NCBI RefSeq assembly: GCF_036408855.1
Contig: NZ_JAZGJQ010000003.1
Location: forward strand, 186,001 to 250,000
Length of the DNA: 64,000 nt
Reading direction: 5' to 3'
From: Olsenella_K absiana
GTDB lineage: Bacteria > Actinomycetota > Coriobacteriia > Coriobacteriales > Atopobiaceae
Positions 32,917 to 42,007 of this stretch are shown here, in pieces. Position numbers and translations under genes: made by a program. The first letter of the stretch is position 1, and each line of letters starts with the position of its first letter. The notes beneath the pieces are model-generated. The model did not search any database. It had not been told where the DNA came from and was given only the letters and a program-made list of their open reading frames with translations.

Positions 32917-33885
32917 TTGAAATGTCCAGTCTGCGGCACGCAGCTGCCGCAGGGCGCAAAGGTGTGCCCGGCTTGCCACGCGAGCATAACCGTCAGCCGT
33001 CATGCCGAGGAGAAGCGAGACATCTTCTGCAAGAACTGCGGAGCTCAGGTCCCACCTGGTGAGACGGTCTGTCCGTGCTGCGGTTTTCCGCTCGCGGACG
33101 AGGACGTGGAGCTGACGCTCGCCCGGAGCACCAAGGAGCGCGGCGTGGCGCCACGGGCGGTCACCCCCGAGAGCGTGATTCCGGACCAGCCGACCGACGG
33201 GTACAGCGCCGCCTCGCGACTCGAGCACATGCCGCACCTGAGGGTGGCCGTCGTGGCGGCGGCCGCGGCGCTCGTCGTCGTCGGCGGGGGGTTCCTGCTC
33301 GTCACGAGGCCCTGGAACCCTAACTCCCGCATCACGCACGCAATGGTGGACAGGGACACCTCCTGGGCGGGCTTCCCCGGAGTGCTGGAGACCCTCACCG
33401 GCCAGGACAAGAGCAAGCAGGGCGCGGACACATCCGAGAGCGCATCCGGGGACGCGTACTACGACGAGCTTGCGGGCTTCTGGGAGAGTCTCGGATCGCT
33501 CTCCCAGAGGCTGGACGGCAACGAGTCGACCTTGAAGGAGCTTGTCGGGGGTGCCGACGGGTCTGCGGAGCAGGGTGCGGCTGACGCACAGGCCATCTCG
33601 ATCGAGCTCTCGAACAAGATCTCTGAGCTCTCCGGGTATGACATGAGCGACTCGCCCTATTCCGACGAGTATGGGACTCTGACCCAGCTCGGAAGCTACC
33701 TCAGGAATCGGGCGGATGCGATCACGCGTGCATGGGATGCCGTAGCGTCGGCGTCCGCGCCCTCCGACGCCGCCCAGGAGGTCACGGGCTACCTCGGCTC
33801 GAACTCCAGCGGCAGCGGCTCCGAGACGTGGAAGTCACTCTTCGACGAGGGGTACGAGGCGGCCAAGCCCGTGCGGCAGCAGTAG
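32917..33885 (+). CDS. Zinc-ribbon, single-span membrane protein of unknown function
   Basis: I do not recognise a function. The 322-residue protein begins at a TTG six bases after GGAGG, which places the first zinc ribbon at the very N-terminus. C3/C6 with C17/C20 form one ribbon and C38/C41 with C52/C55 a second. A charged linker (60-105) is followed by one transmembrane helix (about 108-130, VAVVAAAAALVVVGGGFLLV). The C-terminal 190 residues are Ser/Gly/Asp-rich and helical and would lie outside the cell. Earlier in-frame codons overlap acnA and are not part of the gene. It precedes a cyclophilin, a TPR membrane protein and the mre cluster. Sensing or assembly at the membrane is a guess. 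Confidence 0.8.
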   Translation: MKCPVCGTQLPQGAKVCPACHASITVSRHAEEKRDIFCKNCGAQVPPGETVCPCCGFPLADEDVELTLARSTKERGVAPRAVTPESVIPDQPTDGYSAASRLEHMPHLRVAVVAAAAALVVVGGGFLLVTRPWNPNSRITHAMVDRDTSWAGFPGVLETLTGQDKSKQGADTSESASGDAYYDELAGFWESLGSLSQRLDGNESTLKELVGGADGSAEQGAADAQAISIELSNKISELSGYDMSDSPYSDEYGTLTQLGSYLRNRADAITRAWDAVASASAPSDAAQEVTGYLGSNSSGSGSETWKSLFDEGYEAAKPVRQQ

Positions 33886-33954
33886 CGCGGCGCCGTGTAT
33901 AGTTGATAGCCGCGTCTGCTCAATGTGTGAACGGTTGGGCAGGCTGATAAAATG

Positions 33955-33976
33955 GCGCACAGCGCAAGGTGTGCGC
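33955..33976 (+). promoter_or_regulatory. Leader hairpin and promoter region of the cyclophilin gene
   Basis: GCGCACA (33955-33961) pairs with TGTGCGC (33970-33976) in the leader of the next gene. Just upstream, GATAAAAT (about 33945-33953) resembles a -10 element, with TGTGAA about 16 bases before it as a weak -35. Confidence 0.4.
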
Positions 33977-33997
33977 GCTTGATGCGAAAGGATTGGC

Positions 33998-34546
33998 ATG
34001 GGTCTGTTCGGAGAGCCCCTCTACACGCCGGAGTACGAGGTCAAGGGCGACGAGGTCGCAGTCATAGACACGTCCAAGGGCGTGGTGGAGGTCGCCCTCG
34101 ACGGGGAGGGCGCCCCGATTCACGTGGCGAACTTCTGCGAGCTGGCGCTGTCCGGCTTCTACGACGGACTCAAGTTCCATCGCTACGTGCCCGGCTTCGT
34201 CATCCAGGGCGGCGACCCCAACACGCGCGACATGTCCGCGGAGGACGTGGTCGCGGGCCGCAGGGGTCCGGACGGCTATCCCGGTACGGGCGGCCCCGGG
34301 TACCGCATCCGCCAGGAGTTCACGACCAACCCGAGGAACCGCCACGACGACGGTGCCCTCGCTATGGCTCGTTCCCAGAACCCCGACTCCGCGGGCTCCC
34401 AGTTCTACCTCTGCCTGGGGCCCCAGCACTCCCTTGACTCCGGCTACACGGTGTTCGGCCAGACGGTCGCGGGCAGAGACGTCATCGGCCAGCTCAGGGC
34501 CGGTGACCTCATCAGGTCTATCAGGATCGAGCACCGAGAGGCCTAG
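33998..34546 (+). CDS. Cyclophilin-type peptidyl-prolyl cis-trans isomerase
   Basis: The enzyme catalyses cis-trans isomerisation of Xaa-Pro bonds during protein folding. The 182-residue protein has no signal peptide or lipobox, so it is predicted cytoplasmic. Motifs are FHRYVPGFVIQGGDP (catalytic Arg region), ALAMARSQNPDSAGSQFYLCL and YTVFGQTVAGRDVI. An insert with GRRGPDGYPGTGGPGYRI between the FHR and AMA motifs is typical of bacterial single-domain forms. The start ATG follows GAAAGGA. It lies between two unrecognised membrane proteins upstream of mreB. Confidence 0.93.
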   Translation: MGLFGEPLYTPEYEVKGDEVAVIDTSKGVVEVALDGEGAPIHVANFCELALSGFYDGLKFHRYVPGFVIQGGDPNTRDMSAEDVVAGRRGPDGYPGTGGPGYRIRQEFTTNPRNRHDDGALAMARSQNPDSAGSQFYLCLGPQHSLDSGYTVFGQTVAGRDVIGQLRAGDLIRSIRIEHREA

Positions 34547-34571
34547 GCGTCGGCTCACATAGGAGGACAGG

Positions 34572-35897
34572 TTGAATCAGCAGATGTTTGAGGCGGGGGT
34601 CGCCGCCTACCAGAAGGGCAACTGGAGTCTGGCCGCCATGCAGCTCGCCCAGGCCAAGTCGGCGGGGGAGGCCTCCGGCCGCGCGGACCACCTCCGTGGC
34701 AACGCCCTGATGAAGCTGCACCGCTTCGAGGACGCGGCCGCAGCCTACGCCGACGCGCTTGCAGATGACTCCTACGGCAAGAAGGGGGCGCTCAGCACCA
34801 ACCGCGGGCGCGCCCTCATCGCTGCCGGCCGCCTGGACGAGGCGGTCAACAGCCTGTCCGCGGCGACCCAGGACGCCAGCTACAAGACCCCCTACAAGGC
34901 CTACCTCGCCCTCGGAGCGGCCTATGCCGCCCTGGGCGACGTCCGCAGCGCGGGCATCGCGTACCGCAACGCCGCGATCGACGAGAGCAACCCAGACCCC
35001 TGCGAGGCCTTGCGGAAGCTCGGCGACTGCTTCATGGAGCTCGGGCGCCCGACGGACGCAATCGAGTCGTATCGCACTGCGCTCGACTTCTCCACGATGG
35101 TCCAGAATCAGAACGCGATCTACTGCGAGCTGGCGCTCGCCTACGTCGCGGCCAACCGCATGAGCGAGGCGGTGGATGCGTTCACGCACGCTACGGCGGA
35201 CGGGACCTACGTGCTCGCGCCCGAGGCGCAGGCATCCTTCGACGCCGCGCGCAACGCAGTCGCCGCGAAGGGCGCCAACAGGCCCTCCGACACGGACAAC
35301 TTCCTCGCGGCCGCCGGCTACGGCCCCGTCTCCTTCGATCCGCTCGACCCGACCGGCGAGACCACGGGCAACCTCATGCCGTCCCCCGAGGACACCGGCT
35401 TCTTCTCCGTCACGGAGGAGCAGCTCATGGAGGACGACCGCAAGCGCCGCAAGAGCGAGCGCAAGAAGCGCCATCGCGGCCGCAAGGTCCTCGCCGTGCT
35501 GATCATCATCGTGATCGTCGGCGGCGGCATCTGCGGCCTCGCGTACTGGCGTGGCTTCGGCCTGCCCACGCAGGAGACCGTCGTCCAGGAGCTCTTCGCC
35601 GCGAAGTCCGACCGTGGTGACGTCGGGGCCTACATTGCCGCCGACGTCTCCGAGGCGGACGCGAGCCAGATAGAGGCGATCCTGCCCATGAACGCGACGC
35701 TCACGATCAACGGCGTGAACCGCTCCATGAAGAGCTCCACCGTGATGGTGACCGCCACGCTCTCCCAGGGCGGGACGCAGTCGTACACCGTCGAGCTGAC
35801 CCGTGACGGCGCCGGCTGGAAGGTCGAGAGCGTCACGCCCAACTTCGCCTCCCAGGACGGCAGCTCCACCACCACGGGGACCGTCTCTTCCAACTAG
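34572..35897 (+). CDS. TPR-repeat protein with one membrane span and an extracytoplasmic domain
   Basis: No named function is recognised. A TTG start follows AGGAGG. Residues 1-230 contain about five tetratricopeptide-like helical pairs, for example FEAGVAAYQKGNWSLAAMQL, LGAAYAALGDVRSAGIAYRN and LGDCFMELGRPTDAIESYRT. A disordered acidic linker leads to a very basic patch (290-305, RKRRKSERKKRHRGRK) and one transmembrane helix (306-327). About 110 residues follow outside, with a small beta-rich domain (STVMVTATLSQGGTQSYTVE) reminiscent of DUF4878/lumazine-binding-like folds. Positive-inside topology puts the TPRs in the cytoplasm. The gene is 50 bases upstream of mreB on the same strand. TPR scaffolds commonly bind partner proteins, so an envelope or elongasome role is plausible but unproven. 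Confidence 0.85.
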   Translation: MNQQMFEAGVAAYQKGNWSLAAMQLAQAKSAGEASGRADHLRGNALMKLHRFEDAAAAYADALADDSYGKKGALSTNRGRALIAAGRLDEAVNSLSAATQDASYKTPYKAYLALGAAYAALGDVRSAGIAYRNAAIDESNPDPCEALRKLGDCFMELGRPTDAIESYRTALDFSTMVQNQNAIYCELALAYVAANRMSEAVDAFTHATADGTYVLAPEAQASFDAARNAVAAKGANRPSDTDNFLAAAGYGPVSFDPLDPTGETTGNLMPSPEDTGFFSVTEEQLMEDDRKRRKSERKKRHRGRKVLAVLIIIVIVGGGICGLAYWRGFGLPTQETVVQELFAAKSDRGDVGAYIAADVSEADASQIEAILPMNATLTINGVNRSMKSSTVMVTATLSQGGTQSYTVELTRDGAGWKVESVTPNFASQDGSSTTTGTVSSN

Positions 35898-35946
35898 TCG
35901 TAGCAGCTCTTTCTCGGGGCAGGTCCCGCGGTAAGGATAGGGAGCA

Positions 35947-36990
35947 ATGGCGTTTTTCGACACAGTGTTCAGCGAGTACGGGGGAGACCTCGCGATCGAC
36001 CTCGGTACGGCAAACACGCTCGTCTCCGCCAGGGGGCAGGGCATCGTGCTCAACGAGCCGTCGGTCGTGGCGATCGACAAGAACGAGGACCGCGTGCTCG
36101 CGGTCGGTGCCGACGCCAAGCGCATGATCGGCCGGACGCCTGGCTCGATCATCGCGGAGCGCCCGCTCAAGGATGGCGTCATAGCGGACTTCGACGTGAC
36201 CGAGGTCATGCTCCGCTACTTCATCGAGAAGGCGCGGCCGCACCGCTACCCCTGGTCGCCGCGCCCCCGCGTCGTCATCTGCGTGCCCTCGGGCGTCACC
36301 TCGGTCGAGAAGCGCGCGGTCTTCGAGGCGACCATCCAGGCAGGCGCGCGCCAGGCCTACCTCATCGAGGAACCCATGGCCGCCGCCATCGGCGCGGACC
36401 TGCCCATCGAGGACCCGACCGGATCCATGGTCGTCGACATCGGCGGTGGCACGACCGAGGTCGCCGTCATCGCCATGGGTGGCATCGTCGTCTCGAAGTC
36501 GCTACGGACCGCGGGCGACGAGTTCGACCAGACGATTCTCGAGCACGTCCGTGACGTCTACAACCTCGCCATCGGCGAGCGCACCGCCGAGGACATCAAG
36601 ATCAAGGTCGGTTCGGCGGCTCCCCTCGCCGAGGAGCTTGACGTCGAGGTGAACGGTCGCGACGTCATGAGCGGCATGCCCAAGACCGTCCGCATCGAGA
36701 GCGAGGAGATACGCCGGGCGCTCGACAAGCCGCTGGACGAGGTCACCAAGACGGTGCGCGACGCGCTCGACGCGACTCCGCCCGACCTCGCGAGCGACCT
36801 CATGTACTACGGCATCCTCCTGACCGGCGGCGGTGGGCTCCTCCGCGGGCTCGACCAGAGACTGAGGGACGAGACGGGCGTGCCCGTCAACGTGAGCCCC
36901 ACAGCCCTCGAGAACGTCGTCAACGGCTGCGCGAAGGTCCTTGAGGCCAACGCCCTCTCGGGTGGCTTCGTCCAGAGCGCGGGCCTGTAG
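35947..36990 (+). CDS. mreB: Rod shape-determining protein MreB
   Basis: A bacterial actin that forms membrane-associated filaments and positions the cell-elongation machinery. The 347-residue protein has the actin-fold ATPase motifs: phosphate 1 DLAIDLGTANTLV, EEPMAAAIGADLPI, phosphate 2 MVVDIGGGTTEVAVIAMGG, and adenosine motif LLTGGGGLLRGLDQRL. The short N-terminal MAFFDTVF segment is the usual membrane-binding amphipathic stretch. It is followed 15 bases later by mreC, in the standard mreBCD-PBP2-rodA order, indicating rod or ovoid cell shape with lateral growth. Confidence 0.97.
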   Translation: MAFFDTVFSEYGGDLAIDLGTANTLVSARGQGIVLNEPSVVAIDKNEDRVLAVGADAKRMIGRTPGSIIAERPLKDGVIADFDVTEVMLRYFIEKARPHRYPWSPRPRVVICVPSGVTSVEKRAVFEATIQAGARQAYLIEEPMAAAIGADLPIEDPTGSMVVDIGGGTTEVAVIAMGGIVVSKSLRTAGDEFDQTILEHVRDVYNLAIGERTAEDIKIKVGSAAPLAEELDVEVNGRDVMSGMPKTVRIESEEIRRALDKPLDEVTKTVRDALDATPPDLASDLMYYGILLTGGGGLLRGLDQRLRDETGVPVNVSPTALENVVNGCAKVLEANALSGGFVQSAGL

Positions 36991-37005
36991 GACAGAGGGT
37001 CGCCT

Positions 37006-38076
37006 ATGCCTAGGATGGGGGGCTCGAAGCCCCGCAGCACCAGCGGCTTCAGGAGGGCCGAGACGAACAGCGGAGCCGGTCTCACGACCGTGCTGCTCGT
37101 TGTGGTGTCGCTCTTCATGTTCACGCTCAGCAGCCAGGAGGCGGGCTCGGGCTTTTTCACGGGCGTGAGGAGCGTCTTCGGTGTTGTGACGACGCCCGTT
37201 CGCTACGTCGGCGCGGTCACGAGCCTGCCGTTCAACGGGATGGCGAACGTCTTTCACAACCTGACGGCCGACGAGCGGACGCTCTCCGACCTCGAGGCGG
37301 AGAACGCCAGCCTCAAGTCGAAGAACGCTGAGCTGGAGGAGGCCCAGCAGACCGCGAGCAGGCTCGAGCAGCTCCTGAACGTACAGAGCAGCTACAACCT
37401 CACGTCGGTCGCAGCCTCTGTCATAGGGTCCTCAGCGGACTCCTGGAGCGACACCGTCACGATCGACAAGGGCTCGACGGCGGGGCTGGCGGTCGGCATG
37501 TGCGTCGTCGACGCCAACGGTGCCGTCGGCCAGATCTCGGAGTGCTCGCCGACCTCCTCTACCGTCCGGCTCCTGAGCGACGAGAACTCGTCCATCTCGG
37601 CCATGGTCCAGTCCAGCCGAGCCCAGGGCATGATCGAAGGCTCACCCGACGGGACGGTCAGGCTCTCCCTCATCAGGCTCGACCAGACGGTGAACGTCGG
37701 CGACACGGTCGTGACAAGCGGCCTCGGCGGCGTCTTCCCCAAGGGGCTTCCGGTCGGAGAGGTGACGAGCGTCTCCAAGGCGGCAGGCGCCCTCTACTAC
37801 ACGATCGAGGTCAAGCTCTTCGCGAACCCCGAGAACCTGGAGGAGGTGCTCGTCATTACGTCGCTCTCGAGCGACCAGCAGGCCACGGCGGGCGACATCG
37901 CGGACGCGGACGCCCAAGAGTCGGGCACGAGCACGAAGCAGGGCTCCTCGACGGCAGGCTCTACTTCCTCGTCCGCAACGACCGCCACGTCGAAGGGCGC
38001 CTCGGACGGCTCCGCGGCGGACGGCTCCACGAAGGGCACGTCCACGACGGCCTCGGGCACCTCGGACCAGGGATAG
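37006..38076 (+). CDS. mreC: Rod shape-determining protein MreC
   Basis: A bitopic membrane protein linking MreB to the periplasm-facing elongasome and activating PBP2. The 356-residue protein has one transmembrane segment (about 26-45, LTTVLLVVVSLFMFTL) and a coiled coil (about 85-125, LSDLEAENASLKSKNAELEE). The MreC beta-barrel core includes VTIDKGSTAGLAVGMCVVDA and GDTVVTSGLGGVFPKGLPVG. The C-terminal 70 residues are an unusual Ser/Thr/Gly/Ala-rich low-complexity tail (for example TSSSATTATSKGASDGSA), outside the cell. The start may be this ATG or the one three codons later. Confidence 0.93.
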   Translation: MPRMGGSKPRSTSGFRRAETNSGAGLTTVLLVVVSLFMFTLSSQEAGSGFFTGVRSVFGVVTTPVRYVGAVTSLPFNGMANVFHNLTADERTLSDLEAENASLKSKNAELEEAQQTASRLEQLLNVQSSYNLTSVAASVIGSSADSWSDTVTIDKGSTAGLAVGMCVVDANGAVGQISECSPTSSTVRLLSDENSSISAMVQSSRAQGMIEGSPDGTVRLSLIRLDQTVNVGDTVVTSGLGGVFPKGLPVGEVTSVSKAAGALYYTIEVKLFANPENLEEVLVITSLSSDQQATAGDIADADAQESGTSTKQGSSTAGSTSSSATTATSKGASDGSAADGSTKGTSTTASGTSDQG

Positions 38077-38085
38077 GGGGGGACA

Positions 38086-38634
38086 ATGCAGAAGAAGGAC
38101 GCCAACAGGAGCAGGTACGGCAACGTCGCGCTGGCCGCCCTCTGCTTCGTCCTGCAGCTGGCCCTCGCCCCAAACCTCGCCTTCGGGTCGGGGCGGTTCA
38201 ACTTCGCGGTGATCTTCGCGTTCTGCATTTCGCTGCTCGTCGGCGGCCGCAGGGGGGTCGTCTACAGCTTCTTCGCCGGGCTCGTCTTCGACCTCTCCAC
38301 GACAGGCCCCGTCGGGCTAGTGGCGCTGCTCCTGACGCTGACCTCCTACGTGTTGGGCCTCGAGGAGCGCAACCGCTTCTCGGACGGCGCGGCGGCATGC
38401 CTCTCGAGCTTCGCCATATCGTCGCTCGTCGTGATCTTCGTCTACCACCTTGCGATGCTCGCCATGGGCCAGGCCGGTTCGCTCTTCGACGTCGTCGTGC
38501 TGAGGACGCTTCCCTCCTATGCCCTGACGTTCGTGGCGTACCTACCCTTCAACCACCACTTCACGAAGGACGCGGCCGGCGGCGTGAGCGCTCGGCCGCG
38601 CCGCGGGTCCCACTACAGCGTAAAGGGACTCTAG
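38086..38634 (+). CDS. mreD: Rod shape-determining protein MreD
   Basis: A small polytopic membrane protein that works with MreC in cell elongation. The 182-residue protein has about five hydrophobic helices (starting NVALAALCFVLQLALAPNLA) and little else conserved by eye, as is usual for MreD. Assignment rests on length, hydropathy and its exact place between mreC and the PBP2 gene. The C-terminal tail is basic (SARPRRGSHYSVKGL). It starts nine bases after mreC. Confidence 0.85.
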   Translation: MQKKDANRSRYGNVALAALCFVLQLALAPNLAFGSGRFNFAVIFAFCISLLVGGRRGVVYSFFAGLVFDLSTTGPVGLVALLLTLTSYVLGLEERNRFSDGAAACLSSFAISSLVVIFVYHLAMLAMGQAGSLFDVVVLRTLPSYALTFVAYLPFNHHFTKDAAGGVSARPRRGSHYSVKGL

Positions 38635-38635
38635 C

Positions 38636-40681
38636 GTGATGGCGCTCAGGGTCCTCCTCGTCGTCGTGGTCGTCTGCCTCGTCGTGGCGGGCGTGCTCGC
38701 CTTCGTCTTCCACAGCAAGGGCGACGCGCGCTTCACCTTCGACATCGGCGGGGCCGCGCCGAAGGCTGCCGGCGGTACGGACGGGTCCGGCGGCTCCAGC
38801 ATCAAGGGGCGTCTCGTGGGCCTCGCCGGCGTCATCGCCGGGGTCTTCGTCGTCCTTATCGGCAGAATCTGGTCGATGCAGCTCCTCTCGGGCGACGAGT
38901 ACACGAGCCAGGCGGAGTCCAACCGCACGAGGACCATATCGCTCTCGGCGCCGCGTGGTCGCATCCTCGATCGCAACGGCGTGGAGATCGTGTCCAACCG
39001 TCCCAGCCTCACGGTGGTGGCGGACCCGGACGTGGCGAACGACGACGTGGAGCTGCAGCTGCTGGGCAACCTCATCGGCATGCCCTACATGGCTGTCAAG
39101 CGCAGCATCGAGGACCAGACCCAGGGCGCCCAGGCCTCGAGGACGGTGGCGCGCGACGTCTCGCGGCGCGTCGTCGCCTACATCGGCGAGCACCCCGACC
39201 TCTTCCAGGGCGTCTCGGTCGAGGAGCGGACGGTGCGCTACTACCCGCTCGGAAGCCTCGCCTCCCACGTGGTGGGCTACACCGGTACGGTCACGACCGA
39301 GCAGCTCAAGGCCTCGCAGGAGAACGAGGACGAGGGCGCGATCAAGTACCAGACGGGAGACACGGTCGGCCAGTCGGGTGTGGAGTACCAGTACGAGAGC
39401 GTGCTGCAGGGCGTGCGGGGCGAGCAGGTGGTATACGTCGACGCGAAGGGCAACGTCCTCGACTACTCCTCCACGGTCGCGCCCAGGAGCGGCTCCGACG
39501 TCGTGCTCACGCTCGACGCGAACCTCCAGAAGGCCGCGGAGGCCGCCCTCGACTCCGTGATCAAGGCGCTCCGGAGCTCGGTGAGCGCCGAGTGCAAGTC
39601 CGGCTCCGTCGTGGTCCTGGACGCGACCAACGGGGAGGTGCTCGCGATGGCGAGCCGCCCGAACTTCTCGCCCAACATCTTCGTGGGCGGGATCTCCAAC
39701 GACGACTGGGAGAGCCTCGGGTCGGAGGAGAACGACTACCCGCTGGTCAACCGTGCGATATCGGGCACCTACCCCGCCGGCTCGACCATCAAGCCCCTGA
39801 CGACCTTCGCCGCGCTCGACGACGGGATCGCGACGCCGTCCTCCACCTACTACTGCGCGGGCTGGTGGACCGGCCTGGGGCAGGCGTCGGGCAAGTGGTG
39901 CTGGCAGAAGACGGGGCACGGCACGATGACCCTCCAGACGGGCATCACCTACTCCTGCGACGTCGTCTTCTACGAGATCGGCAAGGGCTACTACCTCGCC
40001 TCCTCCAATAACGACGGCATGCAGGAGAAGTTCCGCGAATACGGGCTCGGCTCGCTGGAGGGGATCGACCTGCCGGGGGAGAGCGCGGGCCGCGTGCCTG
40101 ACGCTGCCTGGAAGTACGACTACTACAGCTCGTTCCCGGAGGAGGACCGCCAGTGGAAGGGCGGCGACTACGTCAACCTCTCCATCGGCCAGGGCGACCT
40201 GCTCGTCACGCCGCTGCAGATGGCGTGCGTCTACGCCTCGATCGCCAACGGGGGAGACGTGTGGACGCCCCACGTCCTCAAGTGCGTCAAGTCGCAGACC
40301 GGTACGGGCTCTGTGATGGAGTACAAGCCCAGCGTCCTCAGGAGCTGCGAGGAGAGCGAGGCCTACCGCAAGCTCGTAGAGGGAGGCCTCGTCGGCGTCA
40401 TCACCGAGGAGTCGGAGTACCAGACCAAGCACTTCGCGGGCCTGCCCGTCTCCGTCGCGGGCAAGTCGGGCACCGCAGAGAGGAGCGGGCACCAGCCGAC
40501 CGGCTGGTTCGTGGTGTACGCCCCCGCGGACGACCCCAAGTACGTAATTGCGAGCGCGCTCGAGAACGCGACCTGGGGCGGGTACTCCGCCATGTACGTG
40601 GTCAGGGACGTCCTCGGCGCCATATACAACGCCCCCGACGACGAGCTCCAGGTCATGGCGGGCATCACGTCGGGCGACTAG
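38636..40681 (+). CDS. mrdA: Penicillin-binding protein 2 (elongation-specific transpeptidase)
   Basis: A class B PBP that cross-links peptidoglycan during elongation with RodA. The active-site serine is in AGSTIKPL at residue 383 (STIK). The second motif is YSCDVV (S-C-D in place of the usual SxN) and the third is KSGTAE from residue 610. The N-terminal dimerisation/pedestal region has APRGRILDRNGVEIVSNRP. Unusually, two hydrophobic segments occur at the N-terminus: residues about 3-25 and about 58-80. They are joined by a basic, Gly-rich linker, whereas PBP2 normally has one anchor. GTG 38636 and ATG 38639 are both possible starts, with AAAGGGA upstream favouring the ATG. The length of 681 is normal to long. 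Confidence 0.94.
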   Translation: MMALRVLLVVVVVCLVVAGVLAFVFHSKGDARFTFDIGGAAPKAAGGTDGSGGSSIKGRLVGLAGVIAGVFVVLIGRIWSMQLLSGDEYTSQAESNRTRTISLSAPRGRILDRNGVEIVSNRPSLTVVADPDVANDDVELQLLGNLIGMPYMAVKRSIEDQTQGAQASRTVARDVSRRVVAYIGEHPDLFQGVSVEERTVRYYPLGSLASHVVGYTGTVTTEQLKASQENEDEGAIKYQTGDTVGQSGVEYQYESVLQGVRGEQVVYVDAKGNVLDYSSTVAPRSGSDVVLTLDANLQKAAEAALDSVIKALRSSVSAECKSGSVVVLDATNGEVLAMASRPNFSPNIFVGGISNDDWESLGSEENDYPLVNRAISGTYPAGSTIKPLTTFAALDDGIATPSSTYYCAGWWTGLGQASGKWCWQKTGHGTMTLQTGITYSCDVVFYEIGKGYYLASSNNDGMQEKFREYGLGSLEGIDLPGESAGRVPDAAWKYDYYSSFPEEDRQWKGGDYVNLSIGQGDLLVTPLQMACVYASIANGGDVWTPHVLKCVKSQTGTGSVMEYKPSVLRSCEESEAYRKLVEGGLVGVITEESEYQTKHFAGLPVSVAGKSGTAERSGHQPTGWFVVYAPADDPKYVIASALENATWGGYSAMYVVRDVLGAIYNAPDDELQVMAGITSGD

Positions 40682-40690
40682 GAGGCAGGA

Positions 40691-41920
40691 GTGGCAGACA
40701 ACTCGGCCGTGAGGGACCTCGGGTCGGCCCTCGGCTCGATCGCGTCGGCGCTCGAGTCCGCGCTCACCAGGTTCGGCACGCAGGGCACCAGGCTCCAGAG
40801 GCGCGGGCGGCTCGGCGGCCTCTACCTCGCGGAGCTCGTCCCCAACCTGCTCGTCGTGGCGTTCGGCGCCGTGGTCATCTGGTCCGCGTCGCTCACCATC
40901 AGCGAGGCGTCCTTCCCGCGCCACGTCCTGGGCGTCGCGATGGGCCTCGTCGTCGCCGCGCTCGTCTGGCGCTACGACTACCGGCAGTTCGCTGGCATGA
41001 CCAGGGCGCTCTTCGTGCTCGACGTGGCGCTGATGCTGATGCCCTCCATCCCGGGCCTCGGATACAGCGCGCTCGGCATGACGGGCTGGGTCTCTCTGCC
41101 CGTCATCGGGCTCAGGTTCCAGCCCTCGGAGATAGCGAAGCCGGTGACCATCCTGCTCATGGCCTCGCTTACCTCCGAGTACAACGGCAGGATCGACACG
41201 CTCGCCGACTACCTCAAGCTCTGCGGCGCCCTGCTCGTACCGTTCCTGCTGATCCTCACCCAGCCCGACCTCGGCACGGGCCTGATCGTCCTCGTGACGG
41301 GGGCCGCTATCATCATCTGCGGCGGGGCGAAGAGGAGCTGGGTGCTCGTCACGATAGCGCTGATCGTGGTGGGCGCCGCCCTGGTCGTAGTGACGTCGAT
41401 GACGGACGGCCTTCCGCACGTGCTGAAGCAGTACCAGATAAACCGCCTCGTGGTCTTCATGGACCCCTCGGTGGACCCGACGGGCGACGGTTACAACCTG
41501 CAGCAGGCCAAGATAGCCGTCGGCTCGGGGGGCCTTCTCGGCAAGGGGGTCGGCAACGCGAGCCAGGCGGGGAGCGGCTTCTTGCCAGAGGCGCACACCG
41601 ACTTCGTGTTCGCGTTGCTCTCCGAGGAGTTCGGCTTCGTGGGCGCCCTCGTCCTGCTGCTCCTCTTCGCCTGCATGCTCTTCTCCACCATCGGCCTCGC
41701 GATGCGGCTCGACAACGTCTTCGGGAGGCTCGTGCTCGTGGGCGTCGTGGCGATGTGGGGCTTCCAGGTCCTGCAGAACGTGGGGATGTGCATCGGCATC
41801 ATGCCCATCACGGGCATCCCCCTGCCGTTCGTGAGCTTCGGCTCGTCGTCGATGATCTCGCAGCTTGCCTCGATGGGGCTCATCCAGTCGGTCTGGAGGT
41901 ACCGTACGAAGGCCGGCTAG
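40691..41920 (+). CDS. rodA: Peptidoglycan glycosyltransferase RodA (SEDS family)
   Basis: A polytopic SEDS glycosyltransferase that polymerises lipid II together with PBP2. The 409-residue protein has about ten hydrophobic spans. Signature regions are GWVSLPVIGLRFQPSEIAKP, the catalytic-loop LTQPDLGTGLIVLVTGAAI, and AHTDFVFALLSEEFGFVGAL. The SEDS C-terminal FVSFGSSSMISQLASMGLI follows. The first 45 residues form a soluble extension. The GTG start follows GGAGG. It ends the mre cluster, and nothing resembling a terminator is obvious in the 87 bases after it. Confidence 0.96.
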   Translation: MADNSAVRDLGSALGSIASALESALTRFGTQGTRLQRRGRLGGLYLAELVPNLLVVAFGAVVIWSASLTISEASFPRHVLGVAMGLVVAALVWRYDYRQFAGMTRALFVLDVALMLMPSIPGLGYSALGMTGWVSLPVIGLRFQPSEIAKPVTILLMASLTSEYNGRIDTLADYLKLCGALLVPFLLILTQPDLGTGLIVLVTGAAIIICGGAKRSWVLVTIALIVVGAALVVVTSMTDGLPHVLKQYQINRLVVFMDPSVDPTGDGYNLQQAKIAVGSGGLLGKGVGNASQAGSGFLPEAHTDFVFALLSEEFGFVGALVLLLLFACMLFSTIGLAMRLDNVFGRLVLVGVVAMWGFQVLQNVGMCIGIMPITGIPLPFVSFGSSSMISQLASMGLIQSVWRYRTKAG

Positions 41921-42007
41921 GCGGCGGCGCGCGCCCGGTGGCGCCTCTCGCGGCCGTTGCGCTAGAGTAGTGGACTCGGGTCATCCTCTTTCATTGCGAG
42001 GTGTGCG

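Noticed and set aside
38561..41596. 1011-residue open frame on the minus strand across the mre cluster
   Set aside because: It is antisense to PBP2 and rodA, has Arg/His/Val-rich shadow composition and no recognisable domain.
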